NCBI GenBank assembly: GCA_964472875.1
Contig: CAYYMD010000022.1
Span: forward strand, 1-46,922
From: CAYYMD01 sp964472875
Lineage (GTDB): Bacteria; Planctomycetota; Phycisphaerae; SM23-33
Direction of reading: 5' to 3'
DNA: 46,922 nt
Shown here: piece after piece, positions 33,831 through 43,956 of the stretch
Layout: every line of letters starts with the position of its first letter
Numbering within the stretch: the first letter of the stretch is position 1
Translations under genes and position numbers: made by a program
The notes under the pieces: generated by a model
Told to the model about the DNA's origin: nothing
The model's input: only the letters and a program-made list of their open reading frames with translations
Database searches by the model: none

Positions 33831-34673
33831 TTAACTGATGAGGTTGCGAATATTCCTGAATCTCTCGGCGTGCGGGTCGCCGGCGGCGGGGCTATAGGTG
33901 GGATATTTATCTTCCACCTTTTCCCGCGCTTCATTGATGCGCTCGCTCGTCAAGGGGTGTGTACGGAACATTTCCTCGAATTTACCGCCTTCGGCTCCGC
34001 CGAGTTCCTGCAGTAATTCAAGCGTCTCGACCATGCCCCATGGGTTATACCCGCCCCTTTCCATATAATCGATGCCCAGCGAATCGGCCTGGTATTCATC
34101 CTCGCGGCTGTACTTCAGCAAAGCCATGTTCCCAACAATCTGCGTAACTGCCTTGGCGGATTCGGCGCTTTCGCCGGATGCGACGCTGGCCGCCACTTCC
34201 GCAGCCGCGGCCACGCCCATCTGTCTCTGCATACCCTTGACGTTGTGCTTGGCGCAGACATGGCTGATTTCGTGGGCCAGCACGGCCGACAGCTGCCGCT
34301 CGTTGGTGAAACTCTTAAACAGGCCGGCGGTTACGAAGATCTTGCCGCCGGGCAGGGCGAACGCGTTTGGCGTGGACGAATTGACGACTGTAAAGTCCCA
34401 TGGCAGCTCGGGCCGGTCGCTTACGGCAGACAATTTAATGCCCAGGTCTCTCACGTAACTCTGCACACGGCTGCTGGGCACCTTGCCGCCGAACTCATCC
34501 TCGAACTTGGGGGCCGCCTCCGTGCCCATGGCAATTTCCTGGGATTCGGAGATAAAAATGAATTCCTTTTCGCCCGTGGCCGGATTTGTGCTGCAGCCGA
34601 CACCCGAGGCCGTTACTATCGCAAAAAGTGTCGCCCACAAAGATATCAACAATGACGTTCTATAATTGTTCAT
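33831..34673 (-). CDS. M48-family zinc metalloprotease lipoprotein (BepA/LoiP-like)
   Basis: A 280-residue lipoprotein protease. The signal peptide ends at a GVGC lipobox, followed by the family hallmark STNPATGEKEF. The zinc site is HEISH (residues 134-138), with the third ligand expected in EDEYQADSLG. Periplasmic M48 proteases of this type degrade or help assemble outer-membrane proteins. The C-terminal TPR array of BepA is absent, so the short LoiP type is the closer match. AGGAGATGG upstream fixes the start at 34673, while an open extension to 34757 has no signal features. The neighbourhood is rich in envelope proteins, consistent with a quality-control role. Confidence 0.9.
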   Translation of the reverse strand: MNNYRTSLLISLWATLFAIVTASGVGCSTNPATGEKEFIFISESQEIAMGTEAAPKFEDEFGGKVPSSRVQSYVRDLGIKLSAVSDRPELPWDFTVVNSSTPNAFALPGGKIFVTAGLFKSFTNERQLSAVLAHEISHVCAKHNVKGMQRQMGVAAAAEVAASVASGESAESAKAVTQIVGNMALLKYSREDEYQADSLGIDYMERGGYNPWGMVETLELLQELGGAEGGKFEEMFRTHPLTSERINEAREKVEDKYPTYSPAAGDPHAERFRNIRNLIS

Positions 34674-34811
34674 AATACCATCTCCTGTATGTGAAAACCT
34701 ACTCGCAGCTGCGACAGCAGTTTCATAAACATACTGAAATAAAAACAGATTACGCAATCATCTTTAGCGCCCGGCGTCATAAAATTATATCATCTGAAGC
34801 GGGCCAACCGT

Positions 34812-37800
34812 TTAATCTTCGGACTTCGGGCGCAGGAACTGCTCAAGGAACCCGCCCTCGGTCATATTCCTTATCGCATTATTTATCAGCGGTTTTACAT
34901 CCACCTTGCTGAGGTTCAGTTTCGGATTAAGGCGATCGCCCACCAGCGGTATCTCTATACGGCTGCCCTCCAATAATCGGACATACTGAGCAATGGGGCC
35001 CGTCACGCCAAGGGCGGTCAGCAATTTCGTTTTAATTGGCACCGAAACGGCCAGGTCCACCGTGTCGTCGAATTTCACCACGCCGTAAAATTTCACGTCA
35101 AACCTGTCCGCGAACATCAGCGTCAGGTCATCATACCATATGCCGCCGTCCCTTATTTCGAAATTAAACCGGCTTATGGTCAGCGGGTAAGGTTTGTCGG
35201 TGGGCAGACCCATTAATTGCATCAGGCGCGTCATTGTTCCGGCGGGGAGTATTTTAACCTTCGAGAGGTCCATTCTGCCTTTGCCGCTGCCTGCTGTTTT
35301 TATCTTCTCGCTCAAAGGCAACCGTATATCTTCCAGTTGCAAAGATACGAGGCCCTGGAGTTTGTTAGTTTTAGCCAGGAGCGGCAGGATGCGGCTTAGG
35401 ATTACACGCCCCATTTCCTCGTTGATGGATACATCTTCCAGAATGTCAAGGCGGCCTGGAATTAAAAGCGTCGGCTCTTCGCCGCTCAGGTCTACCATGC
35501 CGCCGAGGCGAAGTTTGCCTTCATTGGCGTCTATGGTTTCCACAGGAAGGTTTATTACGGCCTTGGCCAGGGCGGGGCTTAACCTTGCCCTGCCGAGCGT
35601 CAGTCCGTAAATGCTGCTGCCTTTGCCCCATGCCATGGCCGTGCTGCCCTGGAGCTTGCGGAACTTCGGGCGAATATCCGGCTGACTCGCAGGACCGGTT
35701 ATGCTGATTTCGCCCTGTGAAATTCCCAGCATCGCCATGTCTTTTGCCGCTTCGGGTGACAGCTGTCGCGCCAGTGCTGACCATTCTTTCCAGGAACCGG
35801 AATACTCGCCGCGCAGGTTGAGCAGGCATTCGGCCGCCGGCGCCACGATGCTGCCGGCCAGTTCCAGCGAAAGGAGTTTGGAGTTTACCGTGAATTTAGA
35901 CACGTCTATCCGCTGCGGCTGATGCTGGAAAACCAGATTATGCTGAATTGTCGGGCTGTAATCTTTAAATACATCCTCCATTTCGGAAATAACCAGGTTT
36001 TTAAGCGTCATCCGGCCGTCGAGCGTAGTGCTGTTGTCTGTTTTCCTCTCGGTGGTTGCAGTCCAGTTTATATCTCCTGTATATGCGGCCGGGCCTTTAT
36101 GGCCGTCTTTGGCGGAGGCCTTCTTCCCGGATACTTCGCCGTATTTCACTTTTTTCGCTTGCAGGTCGAGTACCAGATTTGTCCGCTCGGGCCTGTCGGT
36201 TGGATTAGTGGCTTTGAGTGTACCGTTGAGATTGCCGCCGAGTACGACATCCTCCATATCGAGAACATCCTTCAGTTCGGCATGCATGGCGTCCAGGTCG
36301 GCGTCGAACTTCGCATCCATCGCGGCCATCGTTCCCGCGGCATCCACGGAAGCGAAGGATGACTTAAAGTTGAAATTTTTGACATTGACCTGCCGCTTCG
36401 AATCGGAGGTGATATTGAAAGCGGTCGTTATCGGCCGCCAGGATTTTCGCTTTTGGCCGCGAAGCGTCGTCAGGTCTAACTCCAATGCCCCTGCGGCCGA
36501 GGGCTGTTTGCCGCCTTCAACGCGGAGGGAGGAGATTTTCACACCACCTTCGACAATGCGGACATCTTTGCGAAGATTCATCAGTGCGGGGACGGACCGC
36601 GACGCCGCGGCCAGGTCTATCCTGCCGTCGGCGGTCAAGGCAAACTGCGGTAACTCGACGATTTTGCCTGCGGCGACGGCGTCAACAATATCCATCCATG
36701 CTGTATTAAAAGGTTGCTCCGGTTTGACGTATTTTATCTGAGTCTTCAGCGTACCCAGGGCGCTTTTGGACACGTTCAGCGTTCCGTTGATTTCGGCAGG
36801 CCGATAATGTACTTCCCCTGTGATTTGGGCATCGACCGGCTCGACGGGCGATTCATCCTGGCCCTTGTCCCGAGCCGAAAAATCGACCAGGCGAACCGTG
36901 TAATGCCCGTCGGTTTTATCGCCCCTGACCTCGGCCCGCACATCCGCCACCGCCGAACCCGTGTAAGCGACGTCCTGCGATACAAGTGCCGCGAGGGGGG
37001 CGACTTCAATGGGTGAACCGGATTCGTTCCACACGTGAAGGTCCGTCATCTCCGGTTCGTCGTAAAATACAACTGTGTGCTTAATCATCGGGCCGCCGTC
37101 TTCATAGATGTCCCCCAAGCTGGAGATATTGAGTTTTCGGACCTTCAAGCTTCCGTCCAGCGTCGTGCTTTTGTCCTGTTTATTTTTGATGACGGCCACA
37201 TTCCATTGCACATCGCCGGTAAAGGCCGAGGGACCTTTGTCGCCGTCCCCGGCAGAAGTTTTTGTATCAGGGGAGGCGCCGTACCTAACGTTATCGCCAC
37301 ACACGTCGAGAGCCAGATTCGTTTGCTCGATATTGTCTTTGGGCGTGTCTTTCGGCCTGGCGGCTGTAAGCGTACCGGAGACGTTGCCGCCGAGAACGAC
37401 ATCTCCCATCTCGAGTATGTCCTTCAGTTCGGCATGCATGGCGTCCAGGTCGGCATCGAACTTCGCATCCATCTCGGCCAGGGCGCCGGAGGCGTTCACG
37501 GTGGCGAAAGACGAGCGGAAGTTGACGTTTTCGATATTAAGGCGGCGGTCGGAGTCGGAGGTGATCTTGAATTCGGCCTCTACGGGTCGCCATTTCTTTT
37601 GCTCCCGGCCGTGCTGGGTTGTCAGGTCTAATTTCAGTGCCCCTGCGGCCGAGGGCTGTTTGCCGCCTTCCACTCGGAGGGAGGAAATCTTAAGCCCGCC
37701 GGCGACAATACGAACATCTTTGCGAAGATTCATCAGTGCCGGAACGGTTCGCGACGCCGCGGCCAGGTCTATGCTGCCGTCGGCGGTAACGACGAACTGC

Positions 37801-38903
37801 GGCAAACTGACTATTTTGCCCTCGGCGATGCCGCCCGCGATTTCGGACCATGTGATATCGGGAACGTTATCCAGTGCAACGTTCTCCAGCTTCGAGTTGA
37901 GAGTTCCGATCGCACTTTTTGTCACGTTGAGCGTTCCGGCCAGTGTCCGGTCCCTGTATTTTATTTCTCCGGCCACCTGCAAATCCGTCGGCTTCAGCGG
38001 CGAGTCCTTATCGCCTTTTTCGCCCGCCGTAAAATCGTCCAGCCGAATCGTGTACTCGGCATCGGTACGGTCGGGCCTTACGTCGGCGCTGATATCCATC
38101 GCCAGGGCGCCGGTGCCGACAACGTCATCCGTGGCAAATGCCACAAGCGGGGCGATGTCGATAGACGAATCCGTCCCGATGCTTACATCGCCCGAAGCGT
38201 CTTCGATTACGTTATCAGCGGTCAGGTCGAGGCCTTTTAAATCGGCCTTGCATTCGAGTTTTCCGCCATTTTCCAAAGCGCCAGAAAGTTCGGCATAAAT
38301 ATCCTTCATCTCCGCGACACGGACATCGACCGTCAAGCCGCTGACGGCGTACCGGCGGCCGTCGTGACGAATCGCGTTCAAGCGGGCGTTTTCCAAAACC
38401 ACGTCGATGCTGAAGGGCTTTATAGGTTTTGGCGGCCGGGGCTTGCGTAGTTCGAAGGCCTCCAGCAACGACGGTTTCCATTCCCTGTCGAGATACAGGT
38501 CCACCTGCGATGCATTCACCTTTATCCGGCCCAGTTCGCGGCCGGACCACAAGGCCTTCCACAGACCGCGGTCCCATTCGATTCGCTCGGTTTCCAGGAT
38601 GCGCCGCCCCTGCGGGTCGTCAACTTCCAGGCCGGTGACTTCGCATGCGCCGAACCATCCGAGCGAAAGGTCGCGTATGCGGACATGGCCACGGATCTGG
38701 TCGTTTGCGACGGAGGCGACTATGTCACGCCCCCAGTTGGTGGAAATCAGCGTCGGCGCCAGCGCCACCAGTAACACCAGCAGAACCAGTAGAACGATAA
38801 TCACCTTCAGCCATCGTCGCTTTTTCTCAGGCGGGCGGCCCGCGCCTGAGCCGCTGTCGGCCCCGGCCTGCTGCTGCGAATTGCTCCGTTCCTTCTGCGG
38901 CAT
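34812..38903 (-). CDS. Very large AsmA-like envelope protein with internal duplication
   Basis: A 1363-residue protein with a Lys/Arg-rich cytoplasmic start, one transmembrane helix (about residues 32-50, VIIVLLVLLVLLVALAP) and a long periplasmic beta-strand region of the AsmA/TamB bridging type. The family forms lipid-transport bridges between the membranes. After an AsmA-like N-terminal domain (about 50-245), two consecutive blocks of 384 residues are homologous; the second ends near residue 1015. A C-terminal region (from about 1090) has the AsmA_2-like ending GMVDLSGEEPTLLIPGR, SRFNFEIRDGG and FDDTVDLAVSVPI. GGGAG upstream supports the ATG at 38903 over the one at 38954. It is the longest gene here. 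Confidence 0.85.
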   Translation of the reverse strand: MPQKERSNSQQQAGADSGSGAGRPPEKKRRWLKVIIVLLVLLVLLVALAPTLISTNWGRDIVASVANDQIRGHVRIRDLSLGWFGACEVTGLEVDDPQGRRILETERIEWDRGLWKALWSGRELGRIKVNASQVDLYLDREWKPSLLEAFELRKPRPPKPIKPFSIDVVLENARLNAIRHDGRRYAVSGLTVDVRVAEMKDIYAELSGALENGGKLECKADLKGLDLTADNVIEDASGDVSIGTDSSIDIAPLVAFATDDVVGTGALAMDISADVRPDRTDAEYTIRLDDFTAGEKGDKDSPLKPTDLQVAGEIKYRDRTLAGTLNVTKSAIGTLNSKLENVALDNVPDITWSEIAGGIAEGKIVSLPQFVVTADGSIDLAAASRTVPALMNLRKDVRIVAGGLKISSLRVEGGKQPSAAGALKLDLTTQHGREQKKWRPVEAEFKITSDSDRRLNIENVNFRSSFATVNASGALAEMDAKFDADLDAMHAELKDILEMGDVVLGGNVSGTLTAARPKDTPKDNIEQTNLALDVCGDNVRYGASPDTKTSAGDGDKGPSAFTGDVQWNVAVIKNKQDKSTTLDGSLKVRKLNISSLGDIYEDGGPMIKHTVVFYDEPEMTDLHVWNESGSPIEVAPLAALVSQDVAYTGSAVADVRAEVRGDKTDGHYTVRLVDFSARDKGQDESPVEPVDAQITGEVHYRPAEINGTLNVSKSALGTLKTQIKYVKPEQPFNTAWMDIVDAVAAGKIVELPQFALTADGRIDLAAASRSVPALMNLRKDVRIVEGGVKISSLRVEGGKQPSAAGALELDLTTLRGQKRKSWRPITTAFNITSDSKRQVNVKNFNFKSSFASVDAAGTMAAMDAKFDADLDAMHAELKDVLDMEDVVLGGNLNGTLKATNPTDRPERTNLVLDLQAKKVKYGEVSGKKASAKDGHKGPAAYTGDINWTATTERKTDNSTTLDGRMTLKNLVISEMEDVFKDYSPTIQHNLVFQHQPQRIDVSKFTVNSKLLSLELAGSIVAPAAECLLNLRGEYSGSWKEWSALARQLSPEAAKDMAMLGISQGEISITGPASQPDIRPKFRKLQGSTAMAWGKGSSIYGLTLGRARLSPALAKAVINLPVETIDANEGKLRLGGMVDLSGEEPTLLIPGRLDILEDVSINEEMGRVILSRILPLLAKTNKLQGLVSLQLEDIRLPLSEKIKTAGSGKGRMDLSKVKILPAGTMTRLMQLMGLPTDKPYPLTISRFNFEIRDGGIWYDDLTLMFADRFDVKFYGVVKFDDTVDLAVSVPIKTKLLTALGVTGPIAQYVRLLEGSRIEIPLVGDRLNPKLNLSKVDVKPLINNAIRNMTEGGFLEQFLRPKSED
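35859..38162 (-). repeat. Tandem 1152-nt intragenic duplication in the AsmA-like gene
   Basis: Two adjacent blocks (37011-38162 and 35859-37010) are homologous. Three separate landmarks (the IDIAPL/IEVAPL pair, the LRKDVRIV segment and the DADLDAMHAELKD segment) all lie exactly 1152 nt, or 384 codons, apart, so there is no net insertion or deletion. Identity is high in the middle (for example ALMNLRKDVRIV and SSLRVEGGKQPSAAGAL) and lower elsewhere. Confidence 0.88.
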
Positions 38904-38994
38904 GTATACACTCCCTGCAGAAATTTCCTCTAAGAACCTGCCGACTGTCGGCAAACAACCGACCTTTCACATAATTATAATAAAGACCAACGAC

Positions 38995-39501
38995 TCAATT
39001 TGCCATCCCCCTGAGCCGTTCTAAAAGACTCGGCGCAGAGGGAATAGTAATCTGTCCGTCTTTGCTCACCGGCAGCCGCAGAGAACCCCCCACAGGTGTA
39101 TCGACCGACAGGCCCAGGTCGGCCGTGTATGGAATTGTCGCGCCGGGTTCGGCTCCCTTGACCGCATTTATCAATTCCAGGTAACTGATGCGAACGGGTA
39201 AACCAATTACCTTGCTGCCCCTGGCCGGAACCTCGCCTTGCACGTCCGCCTGGCCGGTAAGAAAACGCTGACCTTTGCTTGCAAGGGCGTAGTCCACGTT
39301 GGTCATCGGCAAGGGAACCGTATAAGGATTGTCTACCTTTACGTCGAACAGCATCGTTGCAGCCGTTGCGCCAATGTCCTGTAGTTTGGAACCGGTAACC
39401 TGTGCTCCGGGCTTTTCAATAAGGCCGCAACCTGTTGTGCCTGTAAGGATAACTGTGGCCAAAACAGGCACGAGACAGTAATTCGTTCCAATACATTTCA
39501 T
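38995..39501 (-). CDS. LEA14-like lipoprotein
   Basis: A 168-residue lipoprotein (signal peptide ending TGTTGC, Cys25). The mature part has the beta-sandwich pattern of the LEA type 2/WHy family: LFDVKVDNPYTVPLPMTNVDYAL, VQGEVPARGSKVIGLPVRISY, then a strand-rich end. Bacterial members are envelope proteins of poorly known function, linked to stress in plants. It lies 91 nt upstream of the AsmA-like gene on the same strand and may be transcribed with it. The ribosome-binding site is weak. Confidence 0.8.
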   Translation of the reverse strand: MKCIGTNYCLVPVLATVILTGTTGCGLIEKPGAQVTGSKLQDIGATAATMLFDVKVDNPYTVPLPMTNVDYALASKGQRFLTGQADVQGEVPARGSKVIGLPVRISYLELINAVKGAEPGATIPYTADLGLSVDTPVGGSLRLPVSKDGQITIPSAPSLLERLRGMAN

Positions 39502-39682
39502 GCGGGAACTTCTTTACCAATGTTATGAACCAACCTGCATCCGCAATGGTTCCATCCCGGCAGGCCGTGTTAGTAACCTCGCACTCCGGTAAAACTTCGG
39601 CGCCGGTTACAAGTTCGATAACCTTATACGCTGAGTCGTATTTAAGTAAAACTGTCAGCGAATTCTGATTCACGCCGGGAAT

Positions 39683-41281
39683 TTATTCCGCATACTGGTT
39701 TGTGCTTTCCGTTTCCCGGACAGGCGTCTTCAACTGATCGCTGGTAAGTGAGACGGAAAATCGCACATCGCCGGCGTTAATCGCCTTCACGACCACCTTG
39801 TAAGTTGCCTTCGCCTTGGGAGCCAGTGACTTAAGCGGGGCAAATGATACGGTTCGCTCCTTGACTGTATCCCTGGTCGGACCCTTTGCCGATACGAACT
39901 CCTGCTCTTGTGGCAGTGTGCACTCGACCACGACATTTGTATCCGCCGCGGTGCCCTGGTTTGTTACCGTGATGGTATATATCTCCTTAGAACCAACCTC
40001 TATCGGGTCTGCCTCATCCACGCATTCCAGAAGAATAGCCGGAATTCCCTCAATATCGGTGAATGCCCTGGTCGATGCCTCGGCGCATAAAGCGCTCGCT
40101 GAAGACACGCTTCTTATTTTGCCGACGGATGCTGGCTTTATCACATACGTCACCTTTTGGGATTTGCCCGGGGCGATGTCGCCCAGTTTCCAAACAAGCT
40201 CACCCGCCTTGGGTTTAACGCCTTCGCTGGCTCTGACAACCTCGCATCCTTCGGGCAAAGCGGTGACCAGCCGCGTTCCCCTGGCTACACCGTCGCCCTT
40301 GTTGGCCACCGTGATGGTATTGTTTACTTTCAGGCCGAGAAATCTCTTTTTCGGCGCTTCATGTGTTAACTCCAGAATCGGTTCCCTGACGATCGTCTCG
40401 GAATCGTCGGAGGCGGTGATATCATCCGCCCCGGTCGCCTTTGCCCTTGCTACGAAGGCGCCGGTTTTGTCGGCCTTGGTTTTGATGGTTATTTTCTTGG
40501 CCTGGCCCGGGGCAATCGTTTTAAAGTCATACGCGACTTCGGATTTGCCGTCAGTTGTCGTAAGACCTTCAGGGAGTGTTTCTCTAACGATAACATTACC
40601 GGCCGGGCCTGTGCCGGTGTTGGTTACCACAACAGTAATGGGAATGGGCTGGCAGATAAGAACCATCTCAGGCGCGGTCTGGGAAACCTTCAGTGCCGGC
40701 TTTACCGCTTTTATCGCAACGCAGGCCGAAGATATTCGGAACATGACGTCGGAGCAGCCGTAGAGAGAACCGGTTTTTGTGGCCGCCCCGCGAATTACAA
40801 ATAATTTCGACTCATCAGGCGCCATCTTGCCCACATCCCAAACGGCATCCCTGCCGTCAATGCTTGCCTTGGGCTCGGTTGAAACCAGTTGGAAGTCCCT
40901 CGGCAGCTTGCCCACAAGTCTCACGTCTTCCAGAGTCGAATCGCTCATGTTCGTCAGACGAATCTTATAATCGAACTCTTTGCCGACAAGGACTTGTTTG
41001 GGAGCGGACTTTTCCAGATACACCGTTCCGCCTTTTTCACCGGCAGGCAACTTCCTTGTGACGACGGTACTTTCACTGCCGCCCAGCGGCTTCATTCGGG
41101 GTTTCCCGTCCGTCCCGTCCGATGGAGTCTCCTTCGACGGCTTAGCCGGAGGTTCGGACATATCAGGTGGGCTGGTCGCAGCCGTACCGGGTTTCATATC
41201 CATACCGGATTGTTCCTCTGCACATCCGCTAAACACCAGTGCAGCCGCGACCAGCAGGGTTAGAAAAATTATATTTTTCAT
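39683..41281 (-). CDS. DUF11-repeat envelope lipoprotein, shorter paralogue
   Basis: A 532-residue lipoprotein (FSGC lipobox, Cys20) with a Pro/Ser/Lys-rich linker to about residue 70. The rest is a series of DUF11 (conserved repeat) immunoglobulin-like domains, each carrying ITVVVTNTGTGPAGNVIVRETLPEGL-type strands interrupted by Cys-bearing loops. It resembles the chlamydial OmcB group and planctomycete cell-wall proteins. The last ~130 residues are highly similar to the next gene. AAGGAAAGGG upstream supports the start. It probably forms part of a surface or periplasmic protein layer. Confidence 0.87.
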   Translation of the reverse strand: MKNIIFLTLLVAAALVFSGCAEEQSGMDMKPGTAATSPPDMSEPPAKPSKETPSDGTDGKPRMKPLGGSESTVVTRKLPAGEKGGTVYLEKSAPKQVLVGKEFDYKIRLTNMSDSTLEDVRLVGKLPRDFQLVSTEPKASIDGRDAVWDVGKMAPDESKLFVIRGAATKTGSLYGCSDVMFRISSACVAIKAVKPALKVSQTAPEMVLICQPIPITVVVTNTGTGPAGNVIVRETLPEGLTTTDGKSEVAYDFKTIAPGQAKKITIKTKADKTGAFVARAKATGADDITASDDSETIVREPILELTHEAPKKRFLGLKVNNTITVANKGDGVARGTRLVTALPEGCEVVRASEGVKPKAGELVWKLGDIAPGKSQKVTYVIKPASVGKIRSVSSASALCAEASTRAFTDIEGIPAILLECVDEADPIEVGSKEIYTITVTNQGTAADTNVVVECTLPQEQEFVSAKGPTRDTVKERTVSFAPLKSLAPKAKATYKVVVKAINAGDVRFSVSLTSDQLKTPVRETESTNQYAE

Positions 41282-41351
41282 GTCTGTGCCCTTTCCTTAC
41301 CTGATAATGTCCTTTACAAACTTCATCTTCATTTCCAATCGCCTACAGTTG

Positions 41352-43628
41352 TTAATCCGCGTAGATGTAAGTGCTTTCCGTCTCATCTACCGAGGACTTC
41401 AACTGATCGCTATTCATGGAAACAGCAAACCTCACATCGCCGGCTTTCAGCGCCTTGGCCACCACCTTGAAGGTTACCTTCTCCTTGGGGTCAAGAGACT
41501 TAACGGGGGCGAAGGTGACGGTCTTGCCGTCAACAGTCTCCTTGGTCGGACCCTTGGCCGACACGAACTCCTGCTCTTCGGGCAGCGTGCACTCAATCAC
41601 GATATTGGTGTCTTCCGCAGTGCCCTGGTTGGTCACGGTGATCGTGTAGGTTTCCCGGGCGCCGACCTCGATCGGGTCGGCCTCGTCCACGCACTCCAGC
41701 AGTATCGCCGGAATGCCCACCACAGCCGTCGTCGCCTTGGCCGAGTCCTCGGCGCAAAAGGCCGAAGCAGTCGCAGTGTTCGTGAAATCTCCCTTAACCT
41801 GCGGCTTGACCGTAAACGTCATCTTCTTGGATGCGTTCGGCGCCAGGTTGCCCAGGTTCCAGGTGAGTTTGCCGCCTTCCGGCTCGGCCCCGCCGCTGGC
41901 GCTGACAAATTTACAGTCGGACGGAATCGAGTCCTGCACGCGGCAGTTCCTTGCGACGCCGTCACCCTTGTTCGTTACGGTGAGGTTGTAGGTGATATTA
42001 CGGCCTATAAACCTGGTCTCTGGAGCATTCTTAACCAGCGCCAGCACCGGTTGTCGAACAACTGTCCTGGCATCGGCCGAAGCGCTCAAATCTCTGTCGG
42101 CCGTAACCTTGGCGCTGTTCGTGTAGGTTCCGGTCTTGCTGGCCTTAACGGCGTATCTGGCCCTCTTGGACTGACCCGGCTTCAGGGTGCCGAAATCGAC
42201 AGTTACCGTCGAATGTTTCTCCTCGTAGAGGAGGCCTTCGGGCAGATTATCCTTCAGTTCCACGTTTGTGGCCGGAGCGTCGCCCGTATTGGTGACGGTC
42301 ACCGTGTAATTTATCGGTTCGCAAATAATAATCTCTTCCGGGGCGGTCTTGGTCATCTTCAAAGCCGCGGCCGTGACAACGGTATCGTCGGCGGCTTTGG
42401 CAGACAGGCCGTGATCCGCGGTTACATTCGCCGTATTGTGGAACCTGCCGACCCTTGTGGTTCTGGCCGTTACCCTGACGGCACTCGATCCGCCGGCGGC
42501 GATGCTGCCCAGATTCCATGTCAGTGTCTGTCCGTCGACCTTGGCTTCCGGCCGGCTGGATACATACTCGATTCCATCCGGCACGTTGTCGGTCAGCACC
42601 GTATTCTGTGTGGCGACCTTCGAGGAGTTGTTGACAACGATGTTGTATCTGATCCGGTCACCGACCAGTGCTTCGGGAGTGGCGGACTTGGTGATACCAA
42701 TTCTGGGACCTATCCATGTTTTCGTGGTAGCGCCTGTCGCTATGTGGACAGCTGGTTTACAGCATTCCCTGTCGGCCGGCCGCACTATGTCTATCTGTAT
42801 TTCGTTAACTCCCTCAGCGGGCTTGACCTGGTTCAAAGTTGCCGTAGCCAGGCCCTGCGCGTCTGTCTTGACTTTTGCTATGGCGCCGCCTCCGGGGTCA
42901 AGCGTCGCCTTCGGGCCGCTAAGCACCTTGTAGGTCACTTCATAACCCTCAAGGGGTTCTTTGTCCGTATGGGTGGTGACCTTTGTCGTTAACTTATGGG
43001 GAGTCCCTATCGGATTAGTCGCCTTGGGAGGGAACTCCCACGCAACATCGTACCAATGCTTCTTGACGAATACTTTATGCTTGCCCCAGTCGTAAATCCC
43101 CGGCGCATACGCAACCACATGAGATGTCCCTTCGACAGGCGACGTGATGACACACCATGTCTGGCCTTTTACCAGGTGAACGTCGTCAGATGGATCGTCG
43201 TTGCCGCGGGTCAGTACGTGGTCGAAATTGTTGGTGTGGCTGACACCGAAACGATTGTCCATTTTGTAACCGCGGCTGGCGCGTATGCCGCTCTCGTCGA
43301 ACTCGACAATCGAGCCGACACCGTCGGAGAGCATCCACTCCACGCGGCGATTGGGCAGAGGATTCCCTTCCTTGTCCTTTACTGTGGCAATCAAGATATG
43401 CTGGGTTCCCACCGGGTTTATGTCCTTCACCGGCTCCACCTCAATAGTGGCCGAGTAAGGATCCCAGTCCGTGTAATACCCGCCTTCGGGAGGTTCCGGA
43501 TGGGTGGGAATCTGATCACCGGTAGCCGGCCAGGTGACCGAATGAGGCATGCTGTCCCTGCATCCTGGTGCGGATATCAGCACCATCGCGGCTACTACAA
43601 TCATTAACCAATGCGCGTTCTTCTTCAT
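41352..43628 (-). CDS. DUF11-repeat envelope lipoprotein, longer paralogue
   Basis: A 758-residue lipoprotein (MKKNAHWLMIVVAAMVLI, lipobox APGC). It begins with one or two bacterial Ig-like (Big_1/invasin-type) domains at about residues 50-280 (PVGTQHILIATVKDKEGNPL; PIGTPHKLTTKVTTHTDKEPL), followed by at least four DUF11 domains. AAGGAG upstream fixes the ATG at 43628; the open frame to 43703 adds residues without signal features. It is 70 nt upstream of the shorter paralogue and probably co-transcribed. The tandem pair suggests gene duplication with loss or gain of the Ig-like N-terminus. A structural role in the envelope is the best inference. Confidence 0.88.
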   Translation of the reverse strand: MKKNAHWLMIVVAAMVLISAPGCRDSMPHSVTWPATGDQIPTHPEPPEGGYYTDWDPYSATIEVEPVKDINPVGTQHILIATVKDKEGNPLPNRRVEWMLSDGVGSIVEFDESGIRASRGYKMDNRFGVSHTNNFDHVLTRGNDDPSDDVHLVKGQTWCVITSPVEGTSHVVAYAPGIYDWGKHKVFVKKHWYDVAWEFPPKATNPIGTPHKLTTKVTTHTDKEPLEGYEVTYKVLSGPKATLDPGGGAIAKVKTDAQGLATATLNQVKPAEGVNEIQIDIVRPADRECCKPAVHIATGATTKTWIGPRIGITKSATPEALVGDRIRYNIVVNNSSKVATQNTVLTDNVPDGIEYVSSRPEAKVDGQTLTWNLGSIAAGGSSAVRVTARTTRVGRFHNTANVTADHGLSAKAADDTVVTAAALKMTKTAPEEIIICEPINYTVTVTNTGDAPATNVELKDNLPEGLLYEEKHSTVTVDFGTLKPGQSKRARYAVKASKTGTYTNSAKVTADRDLSASADARTVVRQPVLALVKNAPETRFIGRNITYNLTVTNKGDGVARNCRVQDSIPSDCKFVSASGGAEPEGGKLTWNLGNLAPNASKKMTFTVKPQVKGDFTNTATASAFCAEDSAKATTAVVGIPAILLECVDEADPIEVGARETYTITVTNQGTAEDTNIVIECTLPEEQEFVSAKGPTKETVDGKTVTFAPVKSLDPKEKVTFKVVAKALKAGDVRFAVSMNSDQLKSSVDETESTYIYAD

Positions 43629-43956
43629 GACGTGCTCCTTTCCAATAAGGGTTTCAAAAAATGTCCGATAACCGCTTTGAAACAGAAACTTATGAGATGG
43701 CAACTACTTAATCGTCTCACAGAATTATTGCGCTAAGGCGGGCCAAAACCAAATTTTTTCGAAAAATATTTTTAAAGCGTTTATATATTGGTATGCGAAA
43801 TGTGCCGGCCTGCTTTGCTTAATCGGTTTTGTTTTAGTAGCCGACGGTTACTTCCAAATGATAAGGTGGCCGGGGGCGGTCGCGCATGTCGATAGAAAAA
43901 AATACCGCCGACCTGTCGGAGCACTTATAATTACCCGGAGCAAAAAGGCGCAATTT
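43629..43956. other. Divergent intergenic region between DUF11 gene and YihY gene
   Basis: A 328-nt A/T-rich spacer that must hold promoters for both directions. I see several A/T-rich tracts near 43745-43800 but no clear -35/-10 pair, and no RNA gene. Confidence 0.45.

Noticed and set aside
39416..39673. 85-codon minus-strand frame upstream of the LEA14-like gene
   Set aside because: It overlaps the LEA14-like signal peptide in another frame and has no ribosome-binding site or family resemblance.
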